Assembly (NCBI GenBank): GCA_010093685.1
Contig: MU006222.1
Location: 1,297,301-1,361,300 of the forward strand
DNA: 64,000 nucleotides
Source: Ophiobolus disseminans
Lineage: Eukaryota; Ascomycota; Dothideomycetes; Pleosporales; Phaeosphaeriaceae
Direction: 5' to 3'
Part shown: positions 1-9,873 of the stretch, piece after piece
Layout: each line of letters begins with the position of its first letter
How positions within the stretch are numbered: the first letter of the stretch is position 1
Notes under the pieces: model-generated
The model's input: only the letters and a program-made list of their open reading frames with translations
Told to the model about the DNA's origin: nothing
The model's database searches: none
Position numbers and translations under genes: made by a program

Positions 1-716
1 ATAGCGTCTAGCCTTAACCCTATAGTTTGAAGTAGGGAGGTGAAAGCGCTATACTCAATTAGAACTAGAAAGACACTAACAAGTCTCTCCTGCATAGCGT
101 GGCTAATAGCGTTTTCTAGGAGTGAAATCTTGATAGTGTTATTAAATGACAATGCTCTAGCATTTGCTAGCTCAGTCTCAAAGCGTAGCAGAAAGCGGGC
201 AAAAGACTCATGTGCCTTCTGCTTGATTGAGTAGACATTAGAGAGAGCTTTCCTCTAGCGGTTGGGGTCGCTGTAGGTGCTGGCTAAGTATTCCAGCAGT
301 TAGGTGCCTAAGCCATTCTCTTCTTCTTCCTTAGCTCTAACAAAGGCTAAGCACATGTTCCGGGCATTACTGCGTAGTCTAGCAGAGATGTAGCGTAGTT
401 GGTCCATGTCTGATCTAATAACTTTGCTATCAGTCTTAATCTTGTTCTTAGCTTCAATCTCCTATCTATCCCATTTAGAGCGTGTACCATCAAATTCTGA
501 GAGCTGTAGTAGTTTCTCCTTCCTTTTCTTAGACTGGGGTGCATTAAGGCTTTGTTGCAGAGCATTCTAGAGGCCTTGCATAGTCTGTTGATTGATAGCA
601 TTGCTTTAAACCATTTGCTGCATAAAAGCGTAGAAGGTTTGCTCTATAGTTAGAGGAGCATTTGCAGCATTGCTGCTGTTAGCTATTTGCTTAGGTTCTT
701 CTATAGTATGTTCCAT
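1..716 (-). pseudogene. Ty3/gypsy retrotransposon Gag relic
   Basis: On the minus strand a Gag-like reading frame starts with ATG at 716 and runs off the left edge. It keeps the usual order of a fungal Ty3/gypsy Gag: an acidic, Asn-rich N-terminus, then FDGTRSKWDR, a segment like SDMDQLRYISARL, then LEYLASTYSDPNR, and a SFARFLLRFETELA segment. At least five in-frame stops (TAA or TAG) break it, for example after WDR and after DPNR. Several look like TGG to TAG or CAG to TAG changes, as expected from RIP-type C-to-T mutation. Gag would form the particle shell and bind the element RNA; this copy cannot. The family assignment rests on the Gag pattern, because no protease or RT is linked in this part of the window. 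Confidence 0.8.
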
Positions 717-1117
717 TGTGTCTGGTGATTCCAGTGATTCCAGTGATTCCAGTGATTATCAATATTTCTGTTGTTGCCTAGTGGCTCCGTTGGTGTCCAA
801 TGGTTCCGTTGATGTCCAATGATTCCGTTGATGTCTAATGATTCCGTTGATGTCCAATAATTCTGTTGATGTCCAATAATTCTGTTAATGTCCAATGTAT
901 ACGTTATGTGCTCAGGCAGGTGTTTAACCGTAGAGGTCCCTGCAGTGGCGTCCTTGTATTCCGTTGTATTGCTCTCGCAATTGTTCCGTTGTATTGCTCT
1001 CGCAATTGTTCCGTTGTATTGCTCTCGCAATTGTTCCGTTGTATTGCTCTCGCAATTCCGTTGTAGAGCACTAGGGGATGGCCACACCAGCTACTCAAGT
1101 GGTTGATCGAATTCAAA
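717..1117 (-). repeat. Retroelement leader with three minisatellites
   Basis: This stretch lies between the Gag start codon and the LTR at 1118 and is the expected 5' leader of the element. It holds three separate tandem arrays: a 9-bp unit (gattccagt, about 3.4 copies, 727-757), a 19-bp unit (about six copies, 786-897) and a 25-bp unit (about four near-perfect copies, 961-1057). The 25-bp copies are almost identical, which suggests recent expansion or homogenisation compared with the decayed Gag. No convincing tRNA primer-binding site was found next to the LTR. Confidence 0.75.
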
Positions 1118-1426
1118 TGTAAGGGGCCAGGCAGAAGACTGCAGAAAGGCTAGGTTTAACCGTGATGAATTCGATGGAGACTATCCAGAGCCAGAGAACA
1201 GGCTGTCTAAATAGGCAGACTGCTGGTTTCTGGAAGTTTCTACATACATTGGCATATGTCATCATTTGTAATCTTTTGCAATGGCTGGAACATTCCGGGA
1301 CATTCTATGATGCTCTATGGTGTTCCATGCTCTTCTATAATGTTCCATGCTCTTTCATAATGTTCTATGCTCTTCTATTAAACCGAAGTGACTCCACTGA
1401 GGATAGCAGAGGTCTAACCTCTTACA
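1118..1426 (-). mobile_element. LTR copy 1 (Ty3/gypsy)
   Basis: The segment begins TGTAAG and ends CTTACA, a 6-bp inverted terminal repeat of the type that bounds fungal LTRs. It is about 309 bp and matches the LTR at 1967-2285 across both ends, including the shared GGGGCCAGGC start and the GGTCTAACCTCTTACA end. Its position upstream of the minus-strand leader and Gag makes it the 5' LTR of that element. Three copies of a 20-bp subrepeat lie at 1322-1380. No clear target-site duplication remains. Confidence 0.8.
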
Positions 1427-1690
1427 GCAGCTTACCAGGCTCTTAAAAGCCTACCCTAGAGCCTACAGGGAGAGGAAATACACGTCTTTATAGACAGTCA
1501 AGCTGCTCTAAAAAGACTGCAGAAAATCTCTCTTACAGGCGGCCAAAGAGTCTGCTATAAGATAACAGAGCTTTGCAAGCAGCTAGCAACGCAGAACAAA
1601 GTCTCTATATCCTAGGTCCTAGGACATAGAGAAATCCAAGGCAACGAGCATGTAGACAGGCTAGCAAAGGCCGGAGGTGACGCGGGTACA
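1427..1690 (+). pseudogene. LINE-type RNase H relic
   Basis: The plus-strand frame reads like the RNase H domain of a Tad/I-clade non-LTR retrotransposon. It shows AAYQAL, then HVFIDSQAALKRL with the second catalytic Asp region, then GHREIQGNEHVDRLAKAGG near the end. It has two in-frame TAG stops, one of them where a Trp is normally found before LGH, consistent with TGG to TAG decay. Only this domain survives. It is cut on its left by LTR copy 1. Confidence 0.7.
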
Positions 1691-1729
1691 ATGCGGAGTT
1701 GATGTTTAACCATGGGAACGTTGTGCAGG

Positions 1730-1966
1730 CACATCGTTACACCTTGTTTGTGTTTTTCCTGTGCTTCTCTTTGGTTCTAGTAGTGTAGATAAGCACATTA
1801 CCTAGATAGGCTAAGCAGAAGTTATTGAGGTGTTCCTGGAGAGTCTAGTTAATGTATCGCTGGAAAGTGCTAGGTGCATTAGCTAAGCTAAATAAAGTCA
1901 CTATCTACTTATACACTCTAAAGCGGGTGCGGAAGGCTGTCTTCTATTCGTCTCTAGCATGGATTC
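1730..1966 (-). pseudogene. Ty3/gypsy reverse transcriptase relic
   Basis: The minus-strand frame reads KTAFRTRF, then SLANAPSTFQRYIN, then YLGNVLIYT, which is the palm region of a Ty3/gypsy RT. The catalytic YLDD or YIDD box is changed to YLGN, and several TAG stops interrupt the frame, so it is inactive. It directly abuts LTR copy 2 at 1967. The leader, gag and protease that should lie between them are missing, so either a deletion or an insertion of the LTR into an older element has occurred. Confidence 0.75.
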
Positions 1967-2285
1967 TGTAAGGGGCCAGGCTGAAGACAGCAGGAAGGCT
2001 AGGTTGAACAGAGATGAATTCGATAGAGTCTATCTAGAGCCAGAGAGCAGGCTGATTTTATAGCAGACTGCTGGCTTCTGGAAGTTTCTACATACATTAG
2101 CATTTGTCAGCTGTCAGAAGAACATATCTTGTTCTGGCTAGTTCCAGGACATTCCATGATATTCCAGGACATTCCATGATGTTCCAGGACATTCCATGAC
2201 GTTCTAGGACATCCCATGACGTTCCATGATGTTCCAGTGAACCGAAGTGTATCCACTGAGGACAGCAGAGGTCTAACCTCTTACA
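1967..2285 (-). mobile_element. LTR copy 2 (Ty3/gypsy)
   Basis: This is a direct repeat of the LTR at 1118-1426, with TGTAAG at one end and CTTACA at the other, about 319 bp. Its subrepeat array is different: a 20-bp unit (consensus gttccaggacattccatgat) repeated four times at 2141-2220 plus a partial copy. The orientation is given as minus to match the Gag-bearing copy. Its right edge cuts into the ankyrin reading frame that starts at 2286. Confidence 0.8.
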
Positions 2286-2665
2286 CCGAATTAGCCAAGC
2301 TATACATTGAACGATACAAGATGCCCATAGACGTGGTATCGGACATGAACGACACGCCACTCACCTGGGGTTCAGAGCAAGGAAGCACTGAGTGCGTGAA
2401 AATTCTGCTGGAAGCTGGCGCTGATCCAAACGAGACAGAATACGATGGCTGGCCGCCTTTACACTGGGCCGCTAGAAACGGCCACTTGGATGTCTTGCTA
2501 CTTTTGCTGCAATACGGTGCTCGAATAGACTAGCGTGACAGTCAGAATCACACCCCGTTGGAATGGGCCACTGATCGGGAGCATTGGGATGTGGTCAATG
2601 TTTTGTTTTGCAACAGTAGAGCCGCGATACGGCGGCGCACGAGAATTTGGATATAGACGCGATGT
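2286..2665 (+). pseudogene. Ankyrin-repeat protein fragment
   Basis: The reading frame opens straight out of LTR copy 2 with no start codon of its own. It encodes ankyrin repeats: DTPLTWGSEQG with KILLEAGADPN, then WPPLHWAARNGHLDVL with LLLQYGARID, and after an in-frame TAG at 2531-2533 a third repeat, HTPLEWATDREHWDVVNVL. The frame ends at a TAG near 2665. The 5' part was lost to the LTR insertion or to a linked deletion. Ankyrin repeats bind proteins; the original partner cannot be told. Confidence 0.75.
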
Positions 2666-3237
2666 CGCGCAGCGTACGAATAGCGAGCCCTCGCGTACAC
2701 AAGGGAGCATGGCAGCTCAGGGACCTCAGACCTTGAGGGATGCTCTGCTCTCTCACAAACCAAAACGCGTTGCCCCGAAATTTGTCGCGCCTCACGATTA
2801 CTACATCGGTTCACTGTCACCAAAGAGGCCGCCGTGGTGATCATCCGCGATACTACGTCGACTGTTGAAGGTCTGTCGGTTGATAGACGAATTTGTGATT
2901 TCCGCCCGGCGTTGATTCATTACGGTAGGCTTCAATCAGTAGAAGCATTTAGATAGCACAAGGTGAAAAAGACAAGCATTTGTGTGCCTTGGCTCGTTTC
3001 GTGGTCGAATAATGTATACGCTCGCATTCAATCATATCATTGCACATCCTAATCCTATTTGTCATGCACACAAAATGTAGCTGGTATCAAAGTCGAATAT
3101 ACAGAAAATCCAAACATACCCAAACGCCGTACGATGCTGAAGCAAACCCAGAAAACCGAAAAGCCCAAATAGTATCGACAAAGCCAGTCAATCATACAAC
3201 ACATGAAGTCAATCCTCCGGTAGTCTCAAAGCAAAGC
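2666..3237. other. Intergenic, nothing recognised
   Basis: The stretch lies between the ankyrin relic and the 3' end of the RING-finger gene. Short open frames exist on both strands (for example 2709-2840 plus), but none resembles a known protein. It may hold more of the decayed ankyrin locus. Confidence 0.5.
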
Positions 3238-5007
3238 CTATGCCTGACGGCCGTTTGCTCCAATCGCACCGTCGGCTGGCGATGAATCATCCGGCGGCGG
3301 CGGCGGCGGCTGAGCTGCACTCCTGCTGCTTTCGCCTTGCTGTGTGGGGCTGCGCTCTCTCCTCGTGCGCCCACTGAAAACGTCGCTTAACCGAACACTC
3401 ATCCTCTTGCTCCTCCGCCTGTCCGCCACATCCTCGTTGCTCGCATTGATATCGGCGCTACTGTCTGCGGCGTCATCTCCGCGGTTCCGTCGTTGTTCCC
3501 TGAGGCGCCGAAGATAGTAGATGCGTTCTTGAGGCGTGGCGTTGGGGCGGTAGCGGAGTGAAAGAATATCACGGAAAGCAGTGCGATGACGGTGTGCAGT
3601 TTCGGCCTCCGGGTTAAGGGGTGGTCCGATATCGTCTGGATCTCGAGAAGTTGAAGATTCGTTGGTATTCACGGGACGCAAGTCGACACGGCTTATCGAT
3701 GTTAGTGACTGGGTGGTACAATGATGCTTGAGGGAACTTACCACAGAGGACATGTGCCGGAGACATTGAGCAACCATGGATCCACGCACTCGGGGTGGAA
3801 CTTGTGGTCGCATGGCAGGACACGAAGATCCTGGCCCATCTCAAAATCCTCCGTACAGATAGAACACCCAAGGTTCTCGTCATTTGACGCGCTATCCGCT
3901 CCTACGGCGGCGGCACCAGCAGGCTGTGCCGGTGCAATTCCTTCGTGGTGCTCTTCGACAGGGCTAGTTGTGCTAGCAGGCCTTGCCTCTGCTGGACCTG
4001 TCGCCAGAGGAGTGTCGTTCGTGGCCGTCGCTGCCTGGTCCGTTTGGCTGCCCGAATCGTTGGCCACGTTCGCATCTCGAGTTTCTGCGCTGGGCGCCAA
4101 CTCGACGTCTGTTGGCTTGGCCGGTTCCTTCTCGCCAAACTTTACAATTGGTATCGTGTCCAGGATGGCCCTTCCCAATCCTCTTGCCCTACTTTGTCGC
4201 GGTCTGCCGAGCACGTCCCGCGGTCCGTATCGGTCGGGATGGCGATGAGCCCTGATGGCGCCCGTGACGATGATGACCAGGAACAGCGCAGTGATGATAC
4301 CGGTAATGCTGTACAAAATGATCATCGCCACGGCTGTGGAGGGCGACGGACCCAGCGGATTCGACTGTTGCGGGCGGTAGCTGCCGCCGGTGTTGTTGCC
4401 ATCGTCCCCTCGGCCCAGCACTTTGACGAAATACTTGAGGCTTAGGGGCAGGTCATCGATGGCATCCCGCAGCGTCGCCGACGCCGTCCGATTCGTCATG
4501 GAAAGGACGGAAAATGCCTGCAGCATGTCCTGGTCGCGGCTCGGTATAATTCTGCAGTAGTCATTGGCGGTACTGTACAGGATGACGCCCGATATGTTGC
4601 CCTGTTTGTAGGCGTCCTCGAAGACGCGCTGGGCGTCGGCGTAGCCGCTGAAGTCGTTCGGATTGCAGCTGATGAAGGCGATTTCGCCCGAGGAGAGGTT
4701 TGCGACGGTGGAGAAGTTGGTATTGAACAGGTTGCCCTCGATCTGCCGCGAGCCATCAGCTTGGGTAACAATGTGTGACATCAGCAGGGGAACCGACCGT
4801 CTGTCGTGCCGCCTGGCGGGTCAGTGGCACCAGCTCTGCGATGTGTGCTTGGCTGTCCGTCTCGACATGCCTCAGCGACAGCGTGCCCGTGAACCAGCGG
4901 TCGTCGGTCGCGTTCGAGGGCGTGATTGTGGTGGCAGCAGTCGCGACCGCCGCAAAGAGCAGGCACGTCAACGGCCACGGCAGGCGCTGCACACATGAGA
5001 GCAGCAT
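3238..5007 (-). CDS. PA-TM-RING-H2 type E3 ubiquitin ligase
   Basis: Proposed exons are 5007-4798, 4742-3742 and 3691-3238 (554 aa). The protein has a signal peptide (about 1-26), a lumenal protease-associated-like domain with SSGEIAFISCNP and ISGVILYS segments (about 70-180), one membrane span near 206-233, a low-complexity cytosolic stretch, and a RING-H2 finger at about 363-404 (CSICTEDF, LPCDHKFH, CPLC). The last RING cysteine is made across the 3692-3741 intron. The C-terminal tail is basic and Ser/Pro-rich. This architecture is that of endomembrane E3 ligases related to RNF13/GRAIL, which ubiquitinate membrane or sorting cargo. The first intron (4743-4797) has an unusual GTCGGT donor, so that join is less certain than the second. 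Confidence 0.82.
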
Positions 5008-5690
5008 CTCCCTGGCTCCTTCCCAACGCTGACCAAGGGCGCACAGATGGGGAAGCGACCAAGACGGCGGTGCGCGTCGCTCTTATCAATGATGACCAGC
5101 ACACATGGATTCGAAGCGGGGTGGCTACAGCTGTCCAGGAAAACCAAGCACTGCGAAGGCGGACTGGCAAAAGCAAGAAAGAGGCTATCGTGCGCACATG
5201 CCGTCCTCGTGGCGGACCGTCCGGTAGAGAATGGGACGACAGCTGTCGCGGGTCCTGCGGATCATGGATGACTTGACATGGCCATGGTGTTCGACCCAGA
5301 AGCCACCCGCGCGTCGCCGGCGACCCACTCCGAAGCACGCCCGGTTCATGATGCATGCAAGGATCGCCCTTTGCAGCACGCCGCAACCAGGTTACTGCTA
5401 ACCCAGCTTACTTTCTGAAACCCTAGATTGAGCCTGTCTCGGGACTGCAAGGCGCCGAACTCGAACGTCTTATTAGCACCGCTACGAAGCAATCAGACGG
5501 CAAAAATCGCTGTTTCAGGGTAGTGTGTATTGAACCGGTTGAACAACGCCTGCGCTATGGGTCGCTAAAATGCTTGAACCTCTCAAACGCCTTCCTATGT
5601 GATGCATATAAGCACGAATCCTTTCCAAGCATGATATGCCATTACTATCAACCCAACCATTTTCTCCTCAGCACGCGCATCGCATCACGC
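5008..5690. other. Intergenic, nothing recognised
   Basis: This is the upstream region of the RING gene and the downstream region of the antiporter gene. The longer open frames here on both strands have no recognisable protein features. Confidence 0.6.
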
Positions 5691-8600
5691 TCAGTAAGCC
5701 ACGCCCCTCCGGCCTCTTCCTCCCGTCTTGAAGCTCATTGATTGGAGATCGACGAGACCACCAAGCGCCAGAGTGTCGTTCGGGTCGACGTCCATCAAGT
5801 CCTCCATATCAGTGTAACCGGAAAGATAAAAGCCGGCAATGACAACGAGGTACGAGAGGATGAGAATGGATCCCTTGAAGTAGTTGCTCTTTCCTTCGCC
5901 ATACATGTACGACAGCAGAAAGACGCAAAGGATGACAGTCACCATGTCCCATTGGGGGAAGATGAGACTGAAAGTCTGGTTCGCTACCTCGCTCTTATCG
6001 ATGTATGTTGCGTGCACCGCGCTGTAGAAGACTAGAGCTGGTATTTGGAGGAGACAGACTTGTAAGGCGTAGGCGGACCCGATCTCCATAGACAGCGCGA
6101 TGTTGCCGTTCATGGCAAACGAGATGGCGTTCAAAAACTCGGTCGTGTTGGGAACCAAAGCGAACAGGGTTATACCGAGGAACTTTTCGTCAATGTTCGA
6201 ACTCCCTAGAACAGCGTCCACAGTATTGACGAGGATCTCGGCAATGATAGCATATGCCAACGTCGCCGTCAATAGAATGGCAGCACTCTTCTGGCGGCTC
6301 CAGTTGGGTGCGTCATGGCCACCAGTTGCATGTCCAGGTGTCGCCTCCTGTTCTTCTTGTGCGGCAGTCGTGGTTCTGGTATTCGCAGGACGGTCATTGT
6401 GCACTTTGCTTGGCGTGGAAACCATCCGCGCAGCTCTATGTGGTGCCCTCGTGACATCGCGTGTGGCCAGTGCCGTTGTGGTCGCTGCGATCTCAGTTAT
6501 ATGTCGCACCAACGATTGAGTAGCATCATCTGTAAGGCCGTCGACATGAAACTGATGCTGTACTTGCTCATCGCCATCCTTTGGGGGTACAACGTGTGGG
6601 GTCTGGCTGTCCGATTTGGAACTGGGCCGACTGTGAGCTGGAACCCCTTCCGTTCCCCCGAGTCCGACCTCTTGGAGCGTCTGACCGACAATTCGCTTAT
6701 ACAGCTGGCTATCCCTAATATGCGCTCGCGAAAGAGATTGACTGGTGGCCGACCTTACGAAGGAGGAGTGAGGGAACTCTAGATGAGCACTGTTGCTGAG
6801 ACTGCTTGCACTCATTTCGAGTATCCTCTTTTCTTGCGCGTCTGGCTCGGTCCAAATGGTGGCAGCATGAGTGCGCAAAGTGAACAGCAGACCAATAATG
6901 TATGAGACGAACAGCATGGTAGCCGCAAACCAAGTATACGGCTTGACGGCCTTGTCGTAAAACCTAGAAAGTAAGGCTGGCGTTTGCGAGTAGTAGCACC
7001 TGCGACAGTCCCTTTCTTGGCCCATACTGCCTGCATGGTGTGAACAATGGCTGCATCTGAGTTCGTGCTGTGCAGTGTTAGCCATGCTTTCGAGCGGTTT
7101 CCAGACGGCCACTTACGCTGCCATAGATTTGGTAAAACAGTGTTGGTCCAAATGCGCCAATGACGGCGAAAAGTAGCATGGTGGAAGTGACACCCGCCGA
7201 GCGCACATTGAAACGCTGAGTCTTACGCTTCAACGCTCCGAAGCACATGGACAAACCGGGCAAGAAAAGGATACCAGCAAAGATGCTGCCAATGATGCTA
7301 CCTTCAACAAGCTGTGCTTTGCCCTGCTTTAGAGCTACACAGTACAAAAAGACCTCTACCACAGTAGAGAAGAAGGCGTTGATGGTTGCACCAACGCCCA
7401 TAGACGATTGGGCAGAGATGGACGCAACTGCTTGACCAATAAAGTATGCAAGAGGGATGATGGACAGCAACGCAAGGGTAAAGAGCAGGAACTTGTCAGT
7501 TAGCCAGAACTCGAGGCCAAGAGCTTCATCGAGGACAAAGTAGTCGAAGATGGTGAAGGCCACGAGGCCAAGAAGATTAATTAGGAAAATGTTGGTGCCA
7601 TCTATTGTGTACTTCCAGTACTTGATGCCGACTGCACGGTAGGTGCACAACAGAATGGAAGACGATTCGCCAGGACGGCGCACATTGCCATTATCGGAGT
7701 GGAAGGAGAGCGCCAATGGGTGGCGTCGTAAATGGTCAAACAGGAGCAGAGTGACCTTGCCCATGGGGATGGTGAAGACCATGAACCAGCAGAGTCCAGA
7801 GACGAGGAAGAGGGCAGGACTGAAGACGCCGTAGAAGTAGACGTAGAACAGGACACGGCCGAATGTCCACTTGCCACGACCGAACAATCGCGTCTTGGTG
7901 TTGGCTGTGTCGGAGGGGGGTGTGTGAGCCCTGCCTTCGCGGCCGAGCAGGCTCGTCGTCTCATCGCCTGTGGAGTCAACGCTGTTGCGGCGACGGCCAA
8001 TGAGAGAACTGTTGCCCGTGGTTGGCCCAAAGAACAGCCTACCTTCTTCGATGTCGCCGCTCTGCCACTGCTCGTATTCGCTGATGCTCCGGCCCTCGCC
8101 CTCGTCTTCCTCGAGATACTGCTCGTCTTGGAGCAGCTTGACGTAACGACCGAAGGGGTAGAAGAGGTAGGCTGCAAGGTGGAAGAGCAGCCATGCATAC
8201 TCCATGCAGCTGTCGACGAAGCCGAACAGTGCACACAGCAGGCCGCCGGCAACAGCAATGAGTGCAAGCCACCAGCCGAAGAACAGGGTCCAGGCGAGGT
8301 TGAAGACAATCAGCCATTTGCTGGCCGACGAGCCCGGCGACGAGTGGATGTCGGCCTCGGCCTTGTTCTGCACAGACCGGCCCTTCTTGTACAGGGCGGG
8401 CTTCCATATCCTGATGCCAAAGGGATGCGTCACGTTGATGGCGTCCTGGCGGTCCCGCAGCGTGAAGCTCTCGGCGTCGCTGATGTCACCATCGTCCTCG
8501 TCGTCTTCATCTGGGCCGGTGCCGCTGTCGTCCTCGTCTGCGCGGACCGTGTCGTCGCTGGAGGAGCTCGGCTGCTCGACGGGCTCTGCAGGCGCGCTGG

Positions 8601-9165
8601 CACTCTCCGGCTCCGTCGACTCGTCATCGGTCGACTTTATGGTGGCAAGCGTGGGCGGCTGCTGCCCGCCGGGTCTGCGGCGGACCGTGGACGACTGGCG
8701 GCGCAGCGGGTGCTGCCGTTGCTGTCTTTGCTGCTCCTCCAGCCGCTCCTTCTCGATGCGGACCTCCTCCTCGGCATCGTCGACGCTGAACTCGTCGCCC
8801 TTGCGGGGGAACTTGGACGAGGTGGCGCGGCGAGGCATGGCGGGCTTCTTCGGTTTGGGCGCCGGCTGGTTGGACGAGGGCGCCATCTGCTGTGTCTGGC
8901 GGCGGTCCATGCCCGTGGTGATAGAGCCTGTGGTGTCATCAGTCACGCCCGTGTTTACCAACAAGCTATGCAAGTCTCGCGTGCCCAACGTACCATAGCT
9001 TGTTGGCGGCGCTGCAGCTTGTACCCGCCTGCGCGCCAGCTCTGCGGGCGTTGGTGTCCCCGATGCTGCGGTGGGCGTGTTGGCGCCATGAGAGCTGCCC
9101 TGCCGCGATGTCTCTACCTGTGGAGTGTCTTTGCCCCCCGTGGGAGTGTGGTCGCCTTCACCCAT
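5691..9165 (-). CDS. VNX1: VNX1-type vacuolar cation/H+ antiporter
   Basis: Exons are 9165-7117 and 7067-5691, with a GTAAGT..CAG intron of 49 bp (1141 aa). The long N-terminus is acidic and low-complexity. It is followed by paired membrane segments and then the first exchanger half (VGATINAFFSTVVEVFLYC, GSIIGSIFAGILFLPG). A cytosolic loop with two CxxC pairs (CSHC, CRRC) spans the exon junction. After a long hydrophilic linker comes the second half (PNTTEFLNAISFAMNGN, EIGSAYALQ). This is the layout of the yeast Vnx1/YNL321W family, which exchanges Na+ or K+ for H+ at the vacuole and differs from canonical CAX calcium exchangers. The gene is head-to-head with RPT6 across about 0.7 kb. Substrate preference is inferred from the family. 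Confidence 0.88.
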
Positions 9166-9873
9166 GGCGGCGCGTGTGGTGGGTGATGGTGGTACTGGTG
9201 CAGGTGCAGGCGCAGGGTGTTATCTGAGCCTGGCTGGGCTGTCTACGTGCGCGAGTCAATCGAGGCACTTGCAAGCCGTGTGGTCACAGCGCAATAGAGA
9301 CCGAGGTGCATCTCAGGCGGAATGGTGCCCTCTGCGATGTGAGTGTGGGTGCGAGGAGCAAGCAGATGACCATTGCTGTGGCCGGGATCGCCGTCAACAG
9401 CTGCACATGCATCTTTCGGAGTTATCGCGGATCCTGCCTCACTCAGACAAGACAACGCACACGAGTCTTGTTTTCAGCAATCCCTTGTTCGCCTGCACAT
9501 GTTCCTGAAGCAGTTCCACGAGATGCAGCTCCACATACATATTATGTAGCCGCCAAGTAACTACTTTGTCTGGAATATCTACACATGCAGTCCAGTGGTG
9601 ACGGACAGGGAAGTGACGCCCGGTGGGGCTCTGCTTAGCGCGTTAGTGAGTGTCGGCCAAACATTGCCCCCGTGACCGCCCGCCGCAGCTTCGGAAGCTT
9701 CGAGCGCTCACCAACACGACAACACTCGCTCAGCTCCCAACCCCATCTCCACTGCCGCCTCAACTCTCCTTCGAGATCCAAACCTACCACCGCCTCCAAT
9801 CTTGCAAACCGACCCCCCCATAATATTCCACCTCCCCTCGCGCCCGCAGCCGCCGCCTGGTGCCACCGCAACC
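9166..9873. promoter_or_regulatory. Shared upstream region of VNX1 and RPT6
   Basis: The 708 bp between two divergent start codons must contain both promoters. The last 150 bp before the RPT6 ATG are pyrimidine-rich on the plus strand (CCTC/CACC runs), as is common in 5' leaders of highly expressed fungal genes. No binding site was assigned with confidence. Confidence 0.5.

Noticed and set aside
727..1057. Possible CRISPR-like array
   Set aside because: The repeats are directly tandem with no unique spacers, and the genome is eukaryotic; they are minisatellites.
1100..1117. Primer-binding site next to LTR copy 1
   Set aside because: The sequence just inside the LTR does not begin with the TGG expected for a tRNA 3' end, and the nearest TGG is about 27 bases away.
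4781..5386. 201-codon minus-strand frame overlapping the RING gene start
   Set aside because: It is out of frame with the signal peptide exon and has an Arg/Pro/Ala-rich random composition.
7732..9186. 484-codon plus-strand open frame opposite VNX1
   Set aside because: It lies antisense to the N-terminal exon of a well supported antiporter, has Val/Leu/Arg/Gly-biased composition and no motif; it is a shadow of the GC-rich third positions.
9860..9873. Proteasome-element-like GGTGGCACC on the minus strand next to the RPT6 start
   Set aside because: It matches only seven of nine bases of the yeast PACE site and sits directly at the start codon, so chance is likely.
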